Counted from the first letter of the stretch, positions 32,121 through 43,260 are shown. The stretch: DNA of 64,000 nt from Argyresthia goedartella (GCA_949825045.1 OX463807.1:41374749-41438748); one strand, 5' to 3'. The notes: a model not told the origin generated them from the sequence alone. Made by a program: numbers and translations.

Positions 32121-33096
32121 AACTAAATATCAAATATATATCCAACGACCAGCGCCCAGATAGAAAATGGATTTACTGGTTTCCATCCCATTCCATTTAG
32201 CATCCCTTTGTAATACCTGAAACCTGCTTCAGCTACAAGAAACATGGTTGATCTTGATCAGGAAATTGCCGGTCGCTAAAACACGACAGTAATGGATTTT
32301 CACAGGAAATTGCCGGCACGTTTTCTGGCTCCTCCAAGTAGCGCGGCAATGTCGACTTTGCTCAAAGAAGGTTGTCAAAGCAATGAGCACATTACCAGCT
32401 TTGTTTGTTTGAGTAAACGAACTGTTACCTGACAGCTTGCCGAGCAGCGTGTTCAAACGGACGAGATAAAGTAATTTCCGCACTGACAAGTGCGATGTTC
32501 TCCCTGGTTCAACGTCGTCGTGCTTGGCGGGTTTATACAATATTTTCGTTCTTTTGTTTGATGTTTTGTTTGGTTTTGTTTTCTAGTACAGTGAGTGGGG
32601 TTACCACAACGTCTTATGCCAATTCGGATTAGGAACCTAATTTGATCCGCAAAATTACCGTGACCGTCTTAAAACAAGTCTTCGTACTAGGCAAATAATG
32701 CCCATTATGGCGAATTGGAATGGAAATGGTTGCCATGATGATGTTCTTGTTTTGAACCTAATTTGAATCGGAAAAAGATTGTGGTAACCCTCCAGGCGTG
32801 GGAAGTATGTGACTGGAAGTGAAAGATGGATATATGGATGGATGGAGGATACTTTAAACAATTTTTTGATAATTATGTGTTAACAATCATGTTTTTTCTT
32901 GTTGTATGTGTGTGAATAAACTTATACTACTGATTTCAGATGAGGGATCTTTCAACGCCTTCTTCTTCTCCTTCTTCTTAAGTTGGTTTGATTTGACCCC
33001 TTCGGAAACACGAATTCTCGCGCTAGCGTTCGATAACCGCGTTTCACCTTTCTTTCTGTCATTATCTCCATTTCTTTTCTTTCTCCGAGTGAATCT
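32121..33096. other. No recognised gene
   Basis: A minus frame of 103 codons (32229-32540) and other short frames have no family motif. A CTT-rich run is at 32958-32980. Confidence 0.4.
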
Positions 33097-33375
33097 TCAC
33101 TCAGTTTCCGGCGTTGGATTATATAGCCATAATGAGGAACACTTGAACTTGTCATACAATTCCTGAAAATAGGCCATTAGCAGGTTTTCCGAAAACAAAG
33201 TATCCTTTTTTTGCACTTTCATAAAGTCTGCAAAGCATTTATCATATAATTCCCTCAACTTTGCTGGCAATAGATTTGAGTAATTTCCTTCGCCGCATTT
33301 AAAATATCGGCCGGAGTCAAGTTTTCTTCCCAGAGAACTAGTCTTCCCAATCACTGCTATTGGACATTTTTAAGC
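33097..33375 (-). CDS. Unidentified open frame, about 90 codons
   Basis: On the minus strand an open frame runs from just after a stop near 33372 to a TGA at 33097. It reads KCPIAVIGKTSSLGRKLDSG, RYFKCGEGNYSNLLPAKLRE, LYDKCFADFMKVQKKDTLFS and continues. The composition looks protein-like (balanced charges, amphipathic stretches) and has no low-complexity sequence. I do not recognise the family. A mariner insertion lies only 140 bp upstream. It may be an exon, a piece of an old transposon gene, or chance. Confidence 0.25.
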
Positions 33376-33514
33376 AAAAATCACCGCGCATGCGCTAAAG
33401 TGGACGCTGCCATGCCACAAACAAGTAAAACTGTATCTTAAAGAAAAAACATATATTTTATAACATTATTTTGTTTGAGAAAAATTGTTATAATTTGATA
33501 CCATTGTGTTTATA

Positions 33515-34823
33515 CATAGTCAGGTCATAAAATCTGTCACATGTGCAATATGAAATAATTTAGACATGTTTATTATTTATGTAAACATTTATATAGCAAA
33601 ATGAACTTAATAAAACATAGATTCTTATGGTGATAAAGTTTATTCAAAATGACCCCCGCGATTTTGAATACAGGCCTTTATTCTGCGCGGCCAGTCGTCT
33701 ATCGCAGCACGAACGAGGTCCATGTCAATATCGGCGGCTGCCTTAATCAAGGATGCCTTGAGTGACTCCAAATCAGGATGAGGCTTTGAACAGGCCTTTT
33801 CCTCCAAGTGTTGCCATATCTTGTAATCTAACGGACTCAAATCTGGACTGGAGGAGGGCCAGTCTTCGTGCCGAATGAAGTCGATTTCACGCGCCGCCAG
33901 CCAGTCTTGTGTGCTTTTCGCTCTATGAGCTGGCGCAGAATCTTGTTGGAATACCCAGTGCCTGTTATTAAACATGGTATGAGAAACAGGTTCCACAAGG
34001 TTCTTGAGGACTGTATTTTGATACACAACTGCATTCGTTTTTACGCCTTTCTCACAAAAATGTACCTCAGTTAAGCCCCATTATGAGACTCCCAACTAAA
34101 CCATGAGCGAGGATGGAAAATGATCTCGTTGGACACGCGGAATACGGTTGCTCGCTTCTTCACTGCTGTGTGCGTACACCTTATCATTTTGTTTGTTGTA
34201 GCTCTCTTCCACGGTGAAAATTTTTTCATCTGAAAAAAGAATTTCCCGATGCTTTTTTCCCGCGTACCGCTTCAACAAAGCGCGGCGTCTATTCAGTCTC
34301 AGGTCCATTAAACGAGCGTCCAAACGATGTCCTGTTTTTCTTTGATATGCCCTAAGCCTTAAGTCTTCATTTAACACCCTTTTCACCGTGGTCCTGCTTA
34401 ACCCCATCTGAAGGGCCAACAGTTTCTGCTTACGTATGGGATTTCTTTGAATTCGCGCCTTCACAGCTTTTATCACTGCTGGAGTCCTAACAGAGCGAGG
34501 GCGACCACTTCTTGACCTGTCATCTACACTAGAGTCTTCATTGTATCGTTTTATGGTACGATAAACGAATCTTTTGGTTATATTCAAATTTTTCAGTAAG
34601 TCGAAAATCTGAACTGGGGCGTAACCGCAACGATGCAACGCAATAACTGCGACACGGTCTTCTTTAAGTGTCCACTCCATATTTAAAAATGAGGAAAATT
34701 CTAAAAAGAACACATTTTTATTTTCATGAAAAATTCGAAATTCGAATTCAATAAACTTTTTTGTGGCCAGCGTTCTAAATTCAAAAGTTTTTATTGTGTG
34801 ACAGAACTTATGACCTGACTGTG
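33515..34823 (-). mobile_element. Complete mariner element (DD37D, maT-like)
   Basis: Terminal inverted repeats of about 27 bp (33515 on: CATAGTCAGGTCATAA; complement ending 34823: CACAGTCAGGTCATAA) differ at three positions. A TA dinucleotide lies on each side (33513-33514 and 34824-34825), the expected target duplication. At 1309 bp it has the normal mariner length. It encodes one transposase on the minus strand, with two nonsense codons. A truncated relative is at 43413-44213. Confidence 0.95.
33640..34680 (-). pseudogene. Mariner transposase, two premature stops
   Basis: Start chosen at 34680 (MEWTLKED), giving about 346 residues, the usual size. The N-terminus has two helix-turn-helix regions separated by GRPRS near residue 60. 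Catalytic residues are FSDEKIF near 150, FQQDSAPAHRA near 237 and SPDLSPLDYKIW near 270; 37 residues separate the second and third Asp, which defines DD37D. Two in-frame stops, TAG at 34096-34098 and TAA at about 34081-34083, interrupt an otherwise continuous frame; the second copy reads Cys and Tyr there. The enzyme would cut and paste the element at TA sites. Confidence 0.95.
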
Positions 34824-35211
34824 TAAAGTATGTAAATATAAATTCGTTTCGAAGTTTGTTATTCGAATTTTACGATAAGAGAGTAGATAAAATAATATAA
34901 CTTAACTAGGTAATCCGCAGAATACCTGGCTGAGGCCGTGGAAAATGCAAAAAATGTGTCATATATATTAACTAGGTGCTCTGCAGAATAACGACCAAGC
35001 GTAAGGTTAAGGCCATAAAGTAGATTCTTGCTTGCATAAAACGTCTGAATTATTTGTTTGTTGTTTATTTAAATATAATTTGTGACACCATAATCAATGG
35101 AATAAATATAATCAACCAAAATTAAACTCTTGATTCTCTAAATTGCAAGTAAATGACTAAAAGAAATTCAACAAACTTAAAATAAAATAAAAATAAAGCC
35201 TTGCGGTAACA
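34824..35211. other. No recognised gene
   Basis: AT-rich sequence. A degenerate direct repeat (AACTAGGTAATCCGCAGAAT at 34905 and AACTAGGTGCTCTGCAGAAT at 34971) is the only structure seen. Confidence 0.5.
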
Positions 35212-35392
35212 GCACCCATAGACAAATTGCATTCGCTAACTTATCAGTCTTATCACTCGCCATGATGACGTGCGATTTGATGTTTGCCACACAAAGTCAC
35301 GTGATACTTTATGCGGCAAACGACAAGTCGCATTGATTTTCTTAGCGCCGTCGTAGCGAATGACTACTTAGCGAATGCAGCTTTACTAGGGA
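35212..35392. mobile_element. Candidate MITE with imperfect long inverted repeats
   Basis: TGCATTCGCTAA (35229-35240) is complementary to TTAGCGAATGC (35370-35381), and inner arms TGCGATTTGATGTTTGCC and GGCAAACGACAAGTCGCA also pair. The whole 180 bp can fold imperfectly. No clear target duplication was found, so the class is unknown. Confidence 0.45.
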
Positions 35393-36027
35393 GGCAAGCT
35401 AGCTATGTTAAGTTATAAATCTTGATTAGAATCAATCATATAAGAAGAAGAAAATTGGTTGTCTGTAAAGTCGGTTTAATTTATAATTTTACGTGATAAC
35501 GTCATAAGAAACGCTTCGGCCGATCGTGCCTCTATCGCGCGCTTTGGCTTGCACGCTCGGCTCATATCAGGCGGAACGTGACAATGGAACGTGACACTTT
35601 TTGGTGCGTGGGCGTTCATCAATGTATAAGACGTTTTCACGTCAAAAAAGATAGTTAATAGTGCAATGTAAACATTGATATCAATAGGAATAACATAAAA
35701 ACTTATTTTTCGTTCTTGTGAATTGGTGAGGTAATAATAAGGATAAGTTTTTCACAGCCTTGAACGGTCAACAAGTCATATTTTGCAATCATCCGAAAAT
35801 TTCTAGATAAATTAATCCTTCTTTTTGTACACTTTTATCCGCTTTATATATTCAATGACAAATTCACATTTTTCTTTCGTCAACAAACGACTGTTATACT
35901 TTGTTATACTGCAGCTGAATGTTCGCTAACATTTTTACATGTAAAATAAATAACCAGGTAGTTTTTTCACATACGAAACTCTTTTTACGATAATCTCACT
36001 CGGTGGCACACGGGCAACGCTGGCGGC
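35393..36027. other. No recognised gene
   Basis: 35515-35600 is locally GC-richer (GCGCGCTTTGGCTTGCACGC) but has no recognised function. The rest is AT-rich. Confidence 0.45.
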
Positions 36028-36085
36028 TTGCGCAGGCCAGAGCGGGCGGGGCGGGAGGGGCGGGCGGGGGTTCAGGGGTGTAGGA
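36028..36085 (+). repeat. G-rich patch, potential G-quadruplex
   Basis: 36040-36071 has six G runs of three or more on the plus strand (GCGGGCGGGGCGGGAGGGGC and on). The contrast with the AT-rich surroundings is strong. The pattern could form a quadruplex or bind Sp/KLF-type factors. No gene start is recognised beside it. Confidence 0.6.
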
Positions 36086-36573
36086 GGGGGCGAGAAGACG
36101 CGACCAAAATGTTCCACTGTTTTCCGCGATTTAAAGGTGTAACATCCGTTAATGTACAGATTAACAAGATAATGTGCTGCATATATCAGCTATTTTATGA
36201 AAAAATGCACACTAGTCGTACCAGGAAATCAGCAAATTATCTAGTTAATGTGAACATTAATGGGTTCTGCAATTAATATCAAACTAAACTTAAACTAGGT
36301 TAAAAATTTCCCCCAGATTGCTGCTTCGCTGATGCGTTGAGCGAGGTAGCAGCTCTGCGGTCCCTATCGATTCGACGAGCCGCTTAGAAATGTTGTTGAG
36401 CGGGGATCTCGAAGCCGAACGGTATAAAGAAAAACTCCAAAAAAGTGCGGCATATTTGTGCCCTTTTTGACCCTTTGCCTTTGTAGCAGAGGATGCCGGT
36501 AAGTGCCTCGTCGCCAGCGTCTCAACGCAGGTCGCGTCCTCCAGTTTAGCCAGGGAATGAGCATCATTCCGTC

Positions 36574-37091
36574 GGGTTCTTCACCAACTCGACACAAGAG
36601 ACTGGACACACATGTGTCCAGTTGGTGAAACTCGTTGGCGAAAACATAAAAGTGATTTAAATTAAGTTTCACTATGTGGACACGCGTAAAAATCTTGGCG
36701 TGTCCAGATGACGACATAATAAGTGATACTAATTTTTAAGTTTCACCAACTGGACACATGTGTGTCCAGTTGGTGAAACTCGTTGGCGAAAACATAAAAG
36801 TGATTTAATTTAAGTTTCACCATGTGGACACGGGTAAAAATCTAGGCGTGTCCAGATGACGACATAATAAGTGATACTATTTTTTAGTTTCACCAACTGG
36901 ACACATGTGTGTCCAGTTGGTGAAACTCGTTGGCGAAAACATAAAAGTGATTTAATTTAAGTTTCACTATGTGGACACGCGTAAAAATCTAGGCGTGTCC
37001 AGATGACGACATAATAAGTGATACTAATTTTTAGTTTCACCAACTGGACACATGTGTGTCCAGTCTCTTGTGTCGAGTTGGTGAAGAACCC
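36574..37091. mobile_element. Foldback element with 147-bp internal tandem repeat
   Basis: The ends are a perfect 58-bp inverted repeat (36574-36631 and 37034-37091). The interior is a tandem repeat of exactly 147 bp (boundaries at 36740, 36887 and 37034). Each boundary carries a 40-bp palindrome made of GTTTCACCAACTGGACACA and its complement around TG. A second inner inverted repeat (TGGACACGC ... GCGTGTCCA) lies in each unit. Units differ by few bases. No coding sequence and no certain target duplication were found. Confidence 0.85.
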
Positions 37092-37299
37092 ATCTCGTCT
37101 TTCCATCGACTCGCGCGCAAGGCCGCTAGGTTCGAGAACGGCCGGTAAGCCACAGCTGGCAAGGGCCCGACGGATGACGTCATGGCGGAACCAACTTACT
37201 TACTTTTTGACCATTATTTATTCTGACATTAAAATACACTAGTTACATAATGTTTATTTTAATGACGATTTTGTAATATTATATTGACGATATTTTAAT

Positions 37300-37548
37300 G
37301 ACGACCCGAATGGCCGAGTCGGCAGTGACCCTGCCTAGGAATCCAAGGGTCCCGGGTTCGAGTTCCGGGGGGTCAAATATTTGTTTGATGAGAACGGATG
37401 TGTGTACCCTAGTCATGGTTGTTTATCTATCTAAGTATAATATTTATCTATATAAGTACGTGTATCGTTGTCTAGTACCCAAGATTCAGGGAATCCTAGT
37501 TTAGGGCTAGATTAATGTGTGTAAATAGTGTCCACGGTATTATGTCAG
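37300..37548 (+). mobile_element. SINE family S1, full copy
   Basis: A box TGGCCGAGTCGG (37311-37322) and B box (GGGTTCGAGTTCC, 37353-37365) form the tRNA-like head. The body matches 20091-20356 closely, including GTATCGTTGTCTAGTACCCA and GGGAATCCTAGTTTAGGG. The tail is GTGTCCACGGTATTATG with almost no ATT repeat. Confidence 0.9.
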
Positions 37549-37744
37549 TGTAATGATTTTTGTCACGTTAGATAGCTGATAAAACAATGAAGTTTTTTAA
37601 CAATGTAACTATCTCTACTTCCAATTATCTCGCTAACGCAACAAGAATTACAATTACCAATCATTTTTTGTTTGTTTAGGTGACCTCTACCCATATTTAC
37701 CACATTCATCAGGCGCCAAAGGAAAAAAACGAGCCGTCTACAAC

Positions 37745-38052
37745 GATTTAGAAAAAAATCTGCTTAAATTATCCCATTGAATGTAGCCCATTATTGTCCG
37801 TACCGAGGTGCACATGGCCATACTCCACCACGCTGGCTCAGTGCGGGTTGGTGGGGGGGGTATTAGGGCCACTACCACGTAGCGATAGTATAGCCGGGAA
37901 CTACAGCTTAACGTGCCATCCGAAACATTGGACGTCCGATAATGTACTTAAAAATTAAATGTAAATGTAAATTAATTCAGTCAGGAAACGAACCTGCACC
38001 TCCCGTGTGAGAGAGCCAGCGTGAACCGATTAGGCCACGGAGCTCCCCATTA
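37745..38052 (-). mobile_element. SINE family S3 with tRNA-like head
   Basis: On the minus strand the head (38048-37975) has an A box GTGGCCTAATCGG and a B box-like GCAGGTTCGTTTCC. It is followed by a body containing TTCGGATGGCACGTTAAGCT and GAGCCAGCGTGGTGGAGTAT. The same body, without head, occurs at 9836-9950. The third SINE type differs from S1 and S2 in both head and body. Confidence 0.75.
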
Positions 38053-38319
38053 AGTTCTTCAAATCTTATGAACCAGTTATGGTTATAATGTTCATATATG
38101 TTTGCATTTCTTTGTATGAATAGTATTTATTTATTTATTTTAAGTTTAAGTTTTATGCTTTGGATTCAATAAATGACTGAATTTAAATTGCGAAAAGTGT
38201 TAGTATATTTTTTTTTTAAATATTACCTATCATTTTTATAGTATAGTATTAGTAATGTATAGTAGGTTCATTTCATGAAATAGGTAGTCCCGCATAATTT
38301 CGTAGAACCCGATCTGTGT

Positions 38320-38575
38320 AACGGTCAGGGCAAATATTTGTGTGATGAGCATGAATATTTGTGTGATGAGCATGAATATTTGTGTGATGAGCATGAATAT
38401 TTGTGTGATGAGCATGAATATTTGTTTCTTAGTCTTGGTCGTTTGCTATGTATGTACATAAGATTTATCTCTATTAAATATATCGTCATCTAATACCCAT
38501 AACAAAAGCCTTCTTGAACTTAGTATGGATCTAGTTCGATTTGTGTAAGATTGCCCTCTAATATTTATTTATTAT
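38320..38575 (+). mobile_element. Diverged SINE S1 copy with expanded internal repeat
   Basis: The body from GGGCAAATATTTG (38328) through TTAGTCTTGGTCGTTTGCTA to GATTTGTGTAAGATTGCCCT follows S1. Four exact 21-bp units (AATATTTGTGTGATGAGCATG, 38333-38416) have replaced the single ATATTTGTTTGATGAG... segment of other copies. The tail is (ATTT)n-like. The tRNA-like head is lost. Confidence 0.7.
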
Positions 38576-38724
38576 TTATTTTATTGGCTTATGTTTAAAC
38601 GATTACCAAAAAAAACGAAAATGTGTTACCAATAAATTCGAAATGACTGCCGGAATTAGTAAATGATCACCAAATTGTGTTTGGATAAATGAATACAAAA
38701 CTTCTTTTTATGTTTTGTGTACTT

Positions 38725-38820
38725 AAGTTTATGTTTTAAGTATTTTTTGTTGTTCTTACATGTTCAACGTAACTCGAAAGGTAAAGGGTACTTTACCCTT
38801 CACCTAAGCCCCCGCAGTAT
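38725..38820 (+). repeat. Dispersed repeat R4, copy 2
   Basis: TTGTTGTTCTTACATGTTCA and TAACTCGAAAGGTAAAGGG match 14470-14580, with the ending CACCTAAGCCCCCGCAG. Confidence 0.6.
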
Positions 38821-40249
38821 TTTGCCCTGATATTTTCTACAACTTTTGGTGATCATTTCCCTTCGGCCGTGTACGTTACGTACGTAACCGACCTTTCGTA
38901 ACTGGTATCGAAGGAAGAAAAAATGATCTTTGTACGAACCCGGTTTCTAACAGAGATCATTTTTTCCTCATACGTAATCATAGTTTCGATGGAAGAAATT
39001 TTAGTTTGAGTTGCTAATTCAGATTATTTATTACTCATACGTGACTGAATAAAATATGTTTATCATCATTTAGCGTAGATAACATACTCATGTAAAACCA
39101 CTTTAAACTCCTTACTAACTGGCCACTTGATAAAGTATTGACAAATGTTTTTTTACCCATTTCGGGTAAAAAAAAAACTGATCATTATAATTGTTTCCTA
39201 TTGTACTTATGCTTTGTGAAACAATACCAAAACAAATTATGAATACTGCCAGGGGGCAGAGCGGAACTAGGCCCCGGGCCAAGTGTGCTGCTATAAATAG
39301 ATGAAGTATACACTGCAGCAGCAATAGCACAGCGCTTGAAGTTCACAGATTACTATATCATTTTTTACTCACATGACGTCACATCCTTCTTCCCACGAGG
39401 GTTTCCAGGAACCGAGGCTTGGACGCATCGTTTGTAGATTTGAGGCCTTCTCTCGATCAATTTTACTTCTCCAAATACTGCGCACCCACAACACAACACA
39501 AAAAATAGTTTCTTGTAAAAAAAAGTATTTGATTGATTGCACGTTATATAAACTTAACTCTGACACAATGAAAGAACTATTCATTACACTGACAGATTCA
39601 CCAAACTGATTCATAATTTAAAAAATATTTGTTCTAAATCACACGATAATGAACTAATATTACACTATTTGGAAGGTATCCCACGGATTTAAGTAACCGA
39701 AGAAGCAGGCACGGTTTTTCAGGATAAATATTTTTTTCTCATTACGTCACAGAGGCGGGAGGCGAAGCCAGCCTGGCTCAAGGACGTTGTGCGTGCCGTA
39801 ACTTTAGTACTGAACTGGGAAATCTGGGGTTGACACACCCAGACATGACCTATAGCTACCCACTAATATATACAATCAGGCGTACTCTAGCGTAGTACTA
39901 CTCTGTCAGAGAGTGTGTAAAAGTAGGGCGAAGTATGGTGAGGTTGAAGGGGGTATTCGATTGGAAATTATTATTGTGGGTAGTAATTATATAATCTTGG
40001 TCTGAGGTAAATTTTAAAAAAGTTTCAAAATCATAGTGAAAAATATAAAAGATTCTATTGAGATTTAAAGGTGGTAAAAAAAATCATATCTTTTGTTCTT
40101 TAGTTATTACGAGCAAAAGAAACATTCCATAAAATCAAAAAAAAATTATGACCCAAAACAAGACTTATTTTTCAACTATTTCATATATCTCTGGTGAAAA
40201 GTTCAAGATTGAAGCTGAATGCGTTGTCAACTATACCATTGCGATTTGA
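38821..40249. other. No recognised gene
   Basis: GTACGTTACGTACGTAAC at 38870 is a small self-complementary run. No coding or mobile signal is recognised in the rest. Confidence 0.45.
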
Positions 40250-40261
40250 CCTCACGAGGAG

Positions 40262-40340
40262 TTCAAGAGGCGGGAGGAGGGGCTTTACCCCCTCCCCGCG
40301 GCCGCCGCCGCTGCCGCTGCCGCCGCCCACGCCCCATTGT
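40262..40340 (+). repeat. GC-rich, (GCC/GCT)n trinucleotide patch
   Basis: 40303-40326 alternates CCGCCGCCGCTGCCGCTGCC. Translated on the minus strand it gives Gly/Ser runs, which is typical of simple sequence and not evidence for a gene. It stands out against AT-rich flanks as at 36028 and 45180. Confidence 0.7.
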
Positions 40341-40479
40341 CCTGAAGGCATTGTTTCAGCGACGTGCAACTGAAAAAATAATCATAGATATAAATATTCT
40401 GATTTCCGCAAATTCGTCTGCGTGCCTTTAGGAATATGCGTTTACCGGAAGAAAAGCATCTTGTATGGTAATCTAGCTT

Positions 40480-40585
40480 TTAAACTATATGTATGCTAAA
40501 TTTCATTCAAATCCGTTCAGTCGTTTTTGCGTGGTTGAGTAACAAACATAACACACTTTCACATTTATAATATTACGATGATTAG
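40480..40585 (+). repeat. Dispersed insect repeat (TTCATTCAAATCCGTTCAGT type)
   Basis: The phrase TTTCATTCAAATCCGTTCAG followed by TCGTTTTTGCGTG, AGTAACAAACAT and TTTATAATATTACGATGAT is a sequence style I know as highly repeated in insect genomes. It has no coding capacity. A partial relative (TTTCATTCAAATCCGCCCG) is at 20745. Confidence 0.5.
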
Positions 40586-41390
40586 TTGCGGCGGTTGAAC
40601 ACAGGCGAGAGCTCGGTCCTATATTGTGAATATTTCACCAAATGTCATAGATGTTATAGAAGCCTTATTTTTTTCTTTTAAGTTAATTCTATAAAAGATG
40701 AAAACAAAGGTATATTTTTTTCACCTTTTAAAGATTTTAAGTAGTATGTGGTGACTCGCACACGAAGGGTTCCATACCATTCTACACGGAAAAACATAAA
40801 ACGACAGTAGTTCGAGTATATTAACCTTTTTAATCTTTAACAATAAAATACAAGACGAGCAATGAAAAAGTTCCACTCATAATATGCCGACAAACTCCTT
40901 ATATACTAGCAGGACTACATTAAATTCCGTACATCGAAACATTGAAAAAGAGTGTGTAGCATGTAAGTATTGAACTATGTATCTACTCAGGTTAACGAAA
41001 CTCTTTGCTCATTGAAACCGGAAGTGTATATAAAATGAGTAACTTATTTACAGAAATAAAATAAAATATGATAAAAAACTTGATATTATTTTGTATAAGA
41101 AATTCGAATGACCAATTATTTAATAATCGTATGATGTCAAAAGATCTTTAATTGATGGTACCTATTACGTTTTGTGCTTAGTTAGCACAAAACTCAATTC
41201 CTGCAATAAAAGATCTTTACCGATAAGATCGAGAGAAACACCGTTTTCACCGATAAACAAATAAAACAAAATGTCTAAGAAAATAGCCATACCAATAATT
41301 TATTGTATGGGTACTTCTTTTTTTCTGAAAAACCGGTATGTTTCATTATTTGTTGTTATAAAGGCAATAGAAATACTGTCTGTAAAAATT
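40586..41390. other. No recognised gene
   Basis: GACTCGCACACGAAGGGTTC at 40753 resembles a further dispersed-repeat phrase. Nothing coding is seen. Confidence 0.4.
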
Positions 41391-42270
41391 TTAGCTCTCT
41401 CTATTTCGGTTGATCCGGTAGAGCCCGGTGACAGACGGACAGGCAAACGGACAGCGGAGGCTTAGCAATAGGGTCCTGTTTGGCACCGTTCGAGTACGGA
41501 ACCCTAAAAACGATACCAAACACTACTTAGTACCAAAGGTTTGATAAAACTGATACCAAACACTACTTTGTACCAAAGGTTTGATAAAACGATATCAAAC
41601 ACTACTTAGTACCAAAAGTTGGCACTATTCGAGTACGGAACCCTAAAAATGATACCAAACACTACTTAGTACCAAAGGTTTGATAAAACTGATACCAAAC
41701 ACTACTTAGTACCAAAGGTTTGATAAAACTGATACCAAACACTACTTAGTACCAAAGGTTTGATAAAACGATATCAAACACTACTTAGTACCAAAAGTTG
41801 GCACTATTCGAGTACGGAACCCTAAAAACGATACCAAACACTACTTAGTACCAAAGGTTTGATAAAACTGATACCAAACACTACTTAGTACCAAAGGTTT
41901 GATAAAACTGATACCAAACACTACTTAGTACCAAAGGTTTGATAAAACGATATCAAACACTACTTAGTACCAAAGGTTGGCACCATTCGAGTACGGAACC
42001 CTAAAAACGATACCAAACACTACTTAGTAACAAAGGTTTGATAAAAACGATACCAAACACTACTTAGTAACAAAGGTTTGATAAAAACGATACCAAAAAC
42101 TACTAAGTACCAAAGGTTTGATACTAAGTAGTGTTTGGTATCGTTTTTAGGGTTCCATACTCGAACGGTGCCAAACGGGACACTATTACTAAGCCACCGC
42201 TGTCCGTCAGTCCGTCCGTCCGTCTGTCACCGGGCTCCACCGGATCAACCGAAACAGGTGGAGAGCTGTA
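41391..42270. mobile_element. Inverted-repeat element filled with a higher-order array
   Basis: The flanks 41391-41540 and 42121-42270 are inverted copies of one sequence (GGTTGATCCGG, GCCCGGTGACAGACGGAC, TTTGGCACCGTTCGAGTA, CGGAACCCTAAAAACGATAC). Between them is a tandem array of a 40-bp unit (GATACCAAACACTACTTAGT then ACCAAAGGTTTGATAAAACT). The array is interrupted at 41620, 41798 and 41978 by a short copy of the flank end (GGCACTATTCGAGTACGGAA), giving a higher-order period of about 178-180 bp. No coding sequence is seen. Confidence 0.85.
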
Positions 42271-42349
42271 TTTGTAACAGAGAGTGTATATTGACCGATT
42301 TCAAAAAGGAGGTTCTCAATTTGGTTATATTTTAACCCACGACGGACGG

Positions 42350-42914
42350 AACCACAGATATCTCAACTGCTCTGTGTACGGAACGGAATGAAGGCGGTAT
42401 ATGCTTTTGGGGTCAGAGTTTGTTTGTGTGTGTCCGATACCATTTTCATGGAAAACTACTGGACCGATTTTGATATTGTTTTTTTTTAAACGGCTTTAAT
42501 TTCTGAATATGACCACCAGGGGGCGCTGCAGGAACCAGGATGGTTGACGCTTGAGTGCTTCTCAGAAACTACTTCGATGCGGCTTTTTGCTTTATATTAG
42601 GTTTCCATAACGTAAGGGTGTTTTTTTTTTAGTTATTATTGTAGAAACACCGTACCGGTAGTTAATGATTAGTGTGTTCATTTAAAATCTAGTTGAAAAA
42701 ACATACGGTCTTATCTAAGCTTTATTGATGCCTCCAGGAATGTTAAATAAAATAACCATGGCATACAATTTAAGAATATTGGATGCACATAATTCCTTAT
42801 TTTGTGAGACTTGGCCGGCCTCACGCGGCCGAAATGCATTTCTGAATTGAAAATCTGAATCTAGGATCGGAATTCAGAACGCACGGAAATTCATACTAAT
42901 TACCTATTCCGTTT
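42350..42914. other. Dispersed-repeat traces, no gene
   Basis: CATTTTCATGGAAAACTACT followed by GGACCGATTTTGATATT at 42443-42478 is another common insect repeat phrase. The remainder is not recognised. Confidence 0.4.
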
Positions 42915-43260
42915 TTTTTTAAGGTTCCGTACCTTAAAAGGAAAAATGGATCCCTTTTAGGATCACTTTGTTGTCCCTCTGGCCGTTTGTCACAAGCCTT
43001 TTACTCAGGAACGCGTGCAGGTATCAAATTGTAACTGATGTCAATTACTCTCACATCTGTGGACCCTTGGAGCTAAGAAAAATTCAAATTTCTAGGTCAA
43101 CGTAATCAAAAAATACGGCTGTTTACGTCCCAAATTTGCTGAATTTGCTTCATATTCGCAAGGGAATCAAAACCCATAGGGTACTTCCCTTTGACCTAGA
43201 ATCATGAAATTTGGCAAAAAGTTAAGGGTAGAGGTGTAAGGTAGTCGCAATAAAATCATG
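42915..43260. repeat. Dispersed AT-rich repeat, related to 5040-5500
   Basis: AAGGTTCCGTACCTTAAAAG, GGATCACTTTGTTGTCCCTC and CGCGTGCAGGTATCAAATTG are followed by TCATGAAATTTGGCAAAAAG at 43202. The last phrase is the inverse of 5090-5110. No terminal repeats were resolved. Confidence 0.45.

Noticed and set aside
32952..33155. Arg-rich minus-strand frame
   Set aside because: The Arg run is translation of a CTT/CTC-rich simple sequence.
40181..40369. Gly/Ser-rich minus-strand frame
   Set aside because: It is produced by a (GCC/GCT)n simple repeat.
41500..42130. CRISPR-like regular array
   Set aside because: Repeats are contiguous 40-bp units without unique spacers, and the context is a eukaryotic repeat element.
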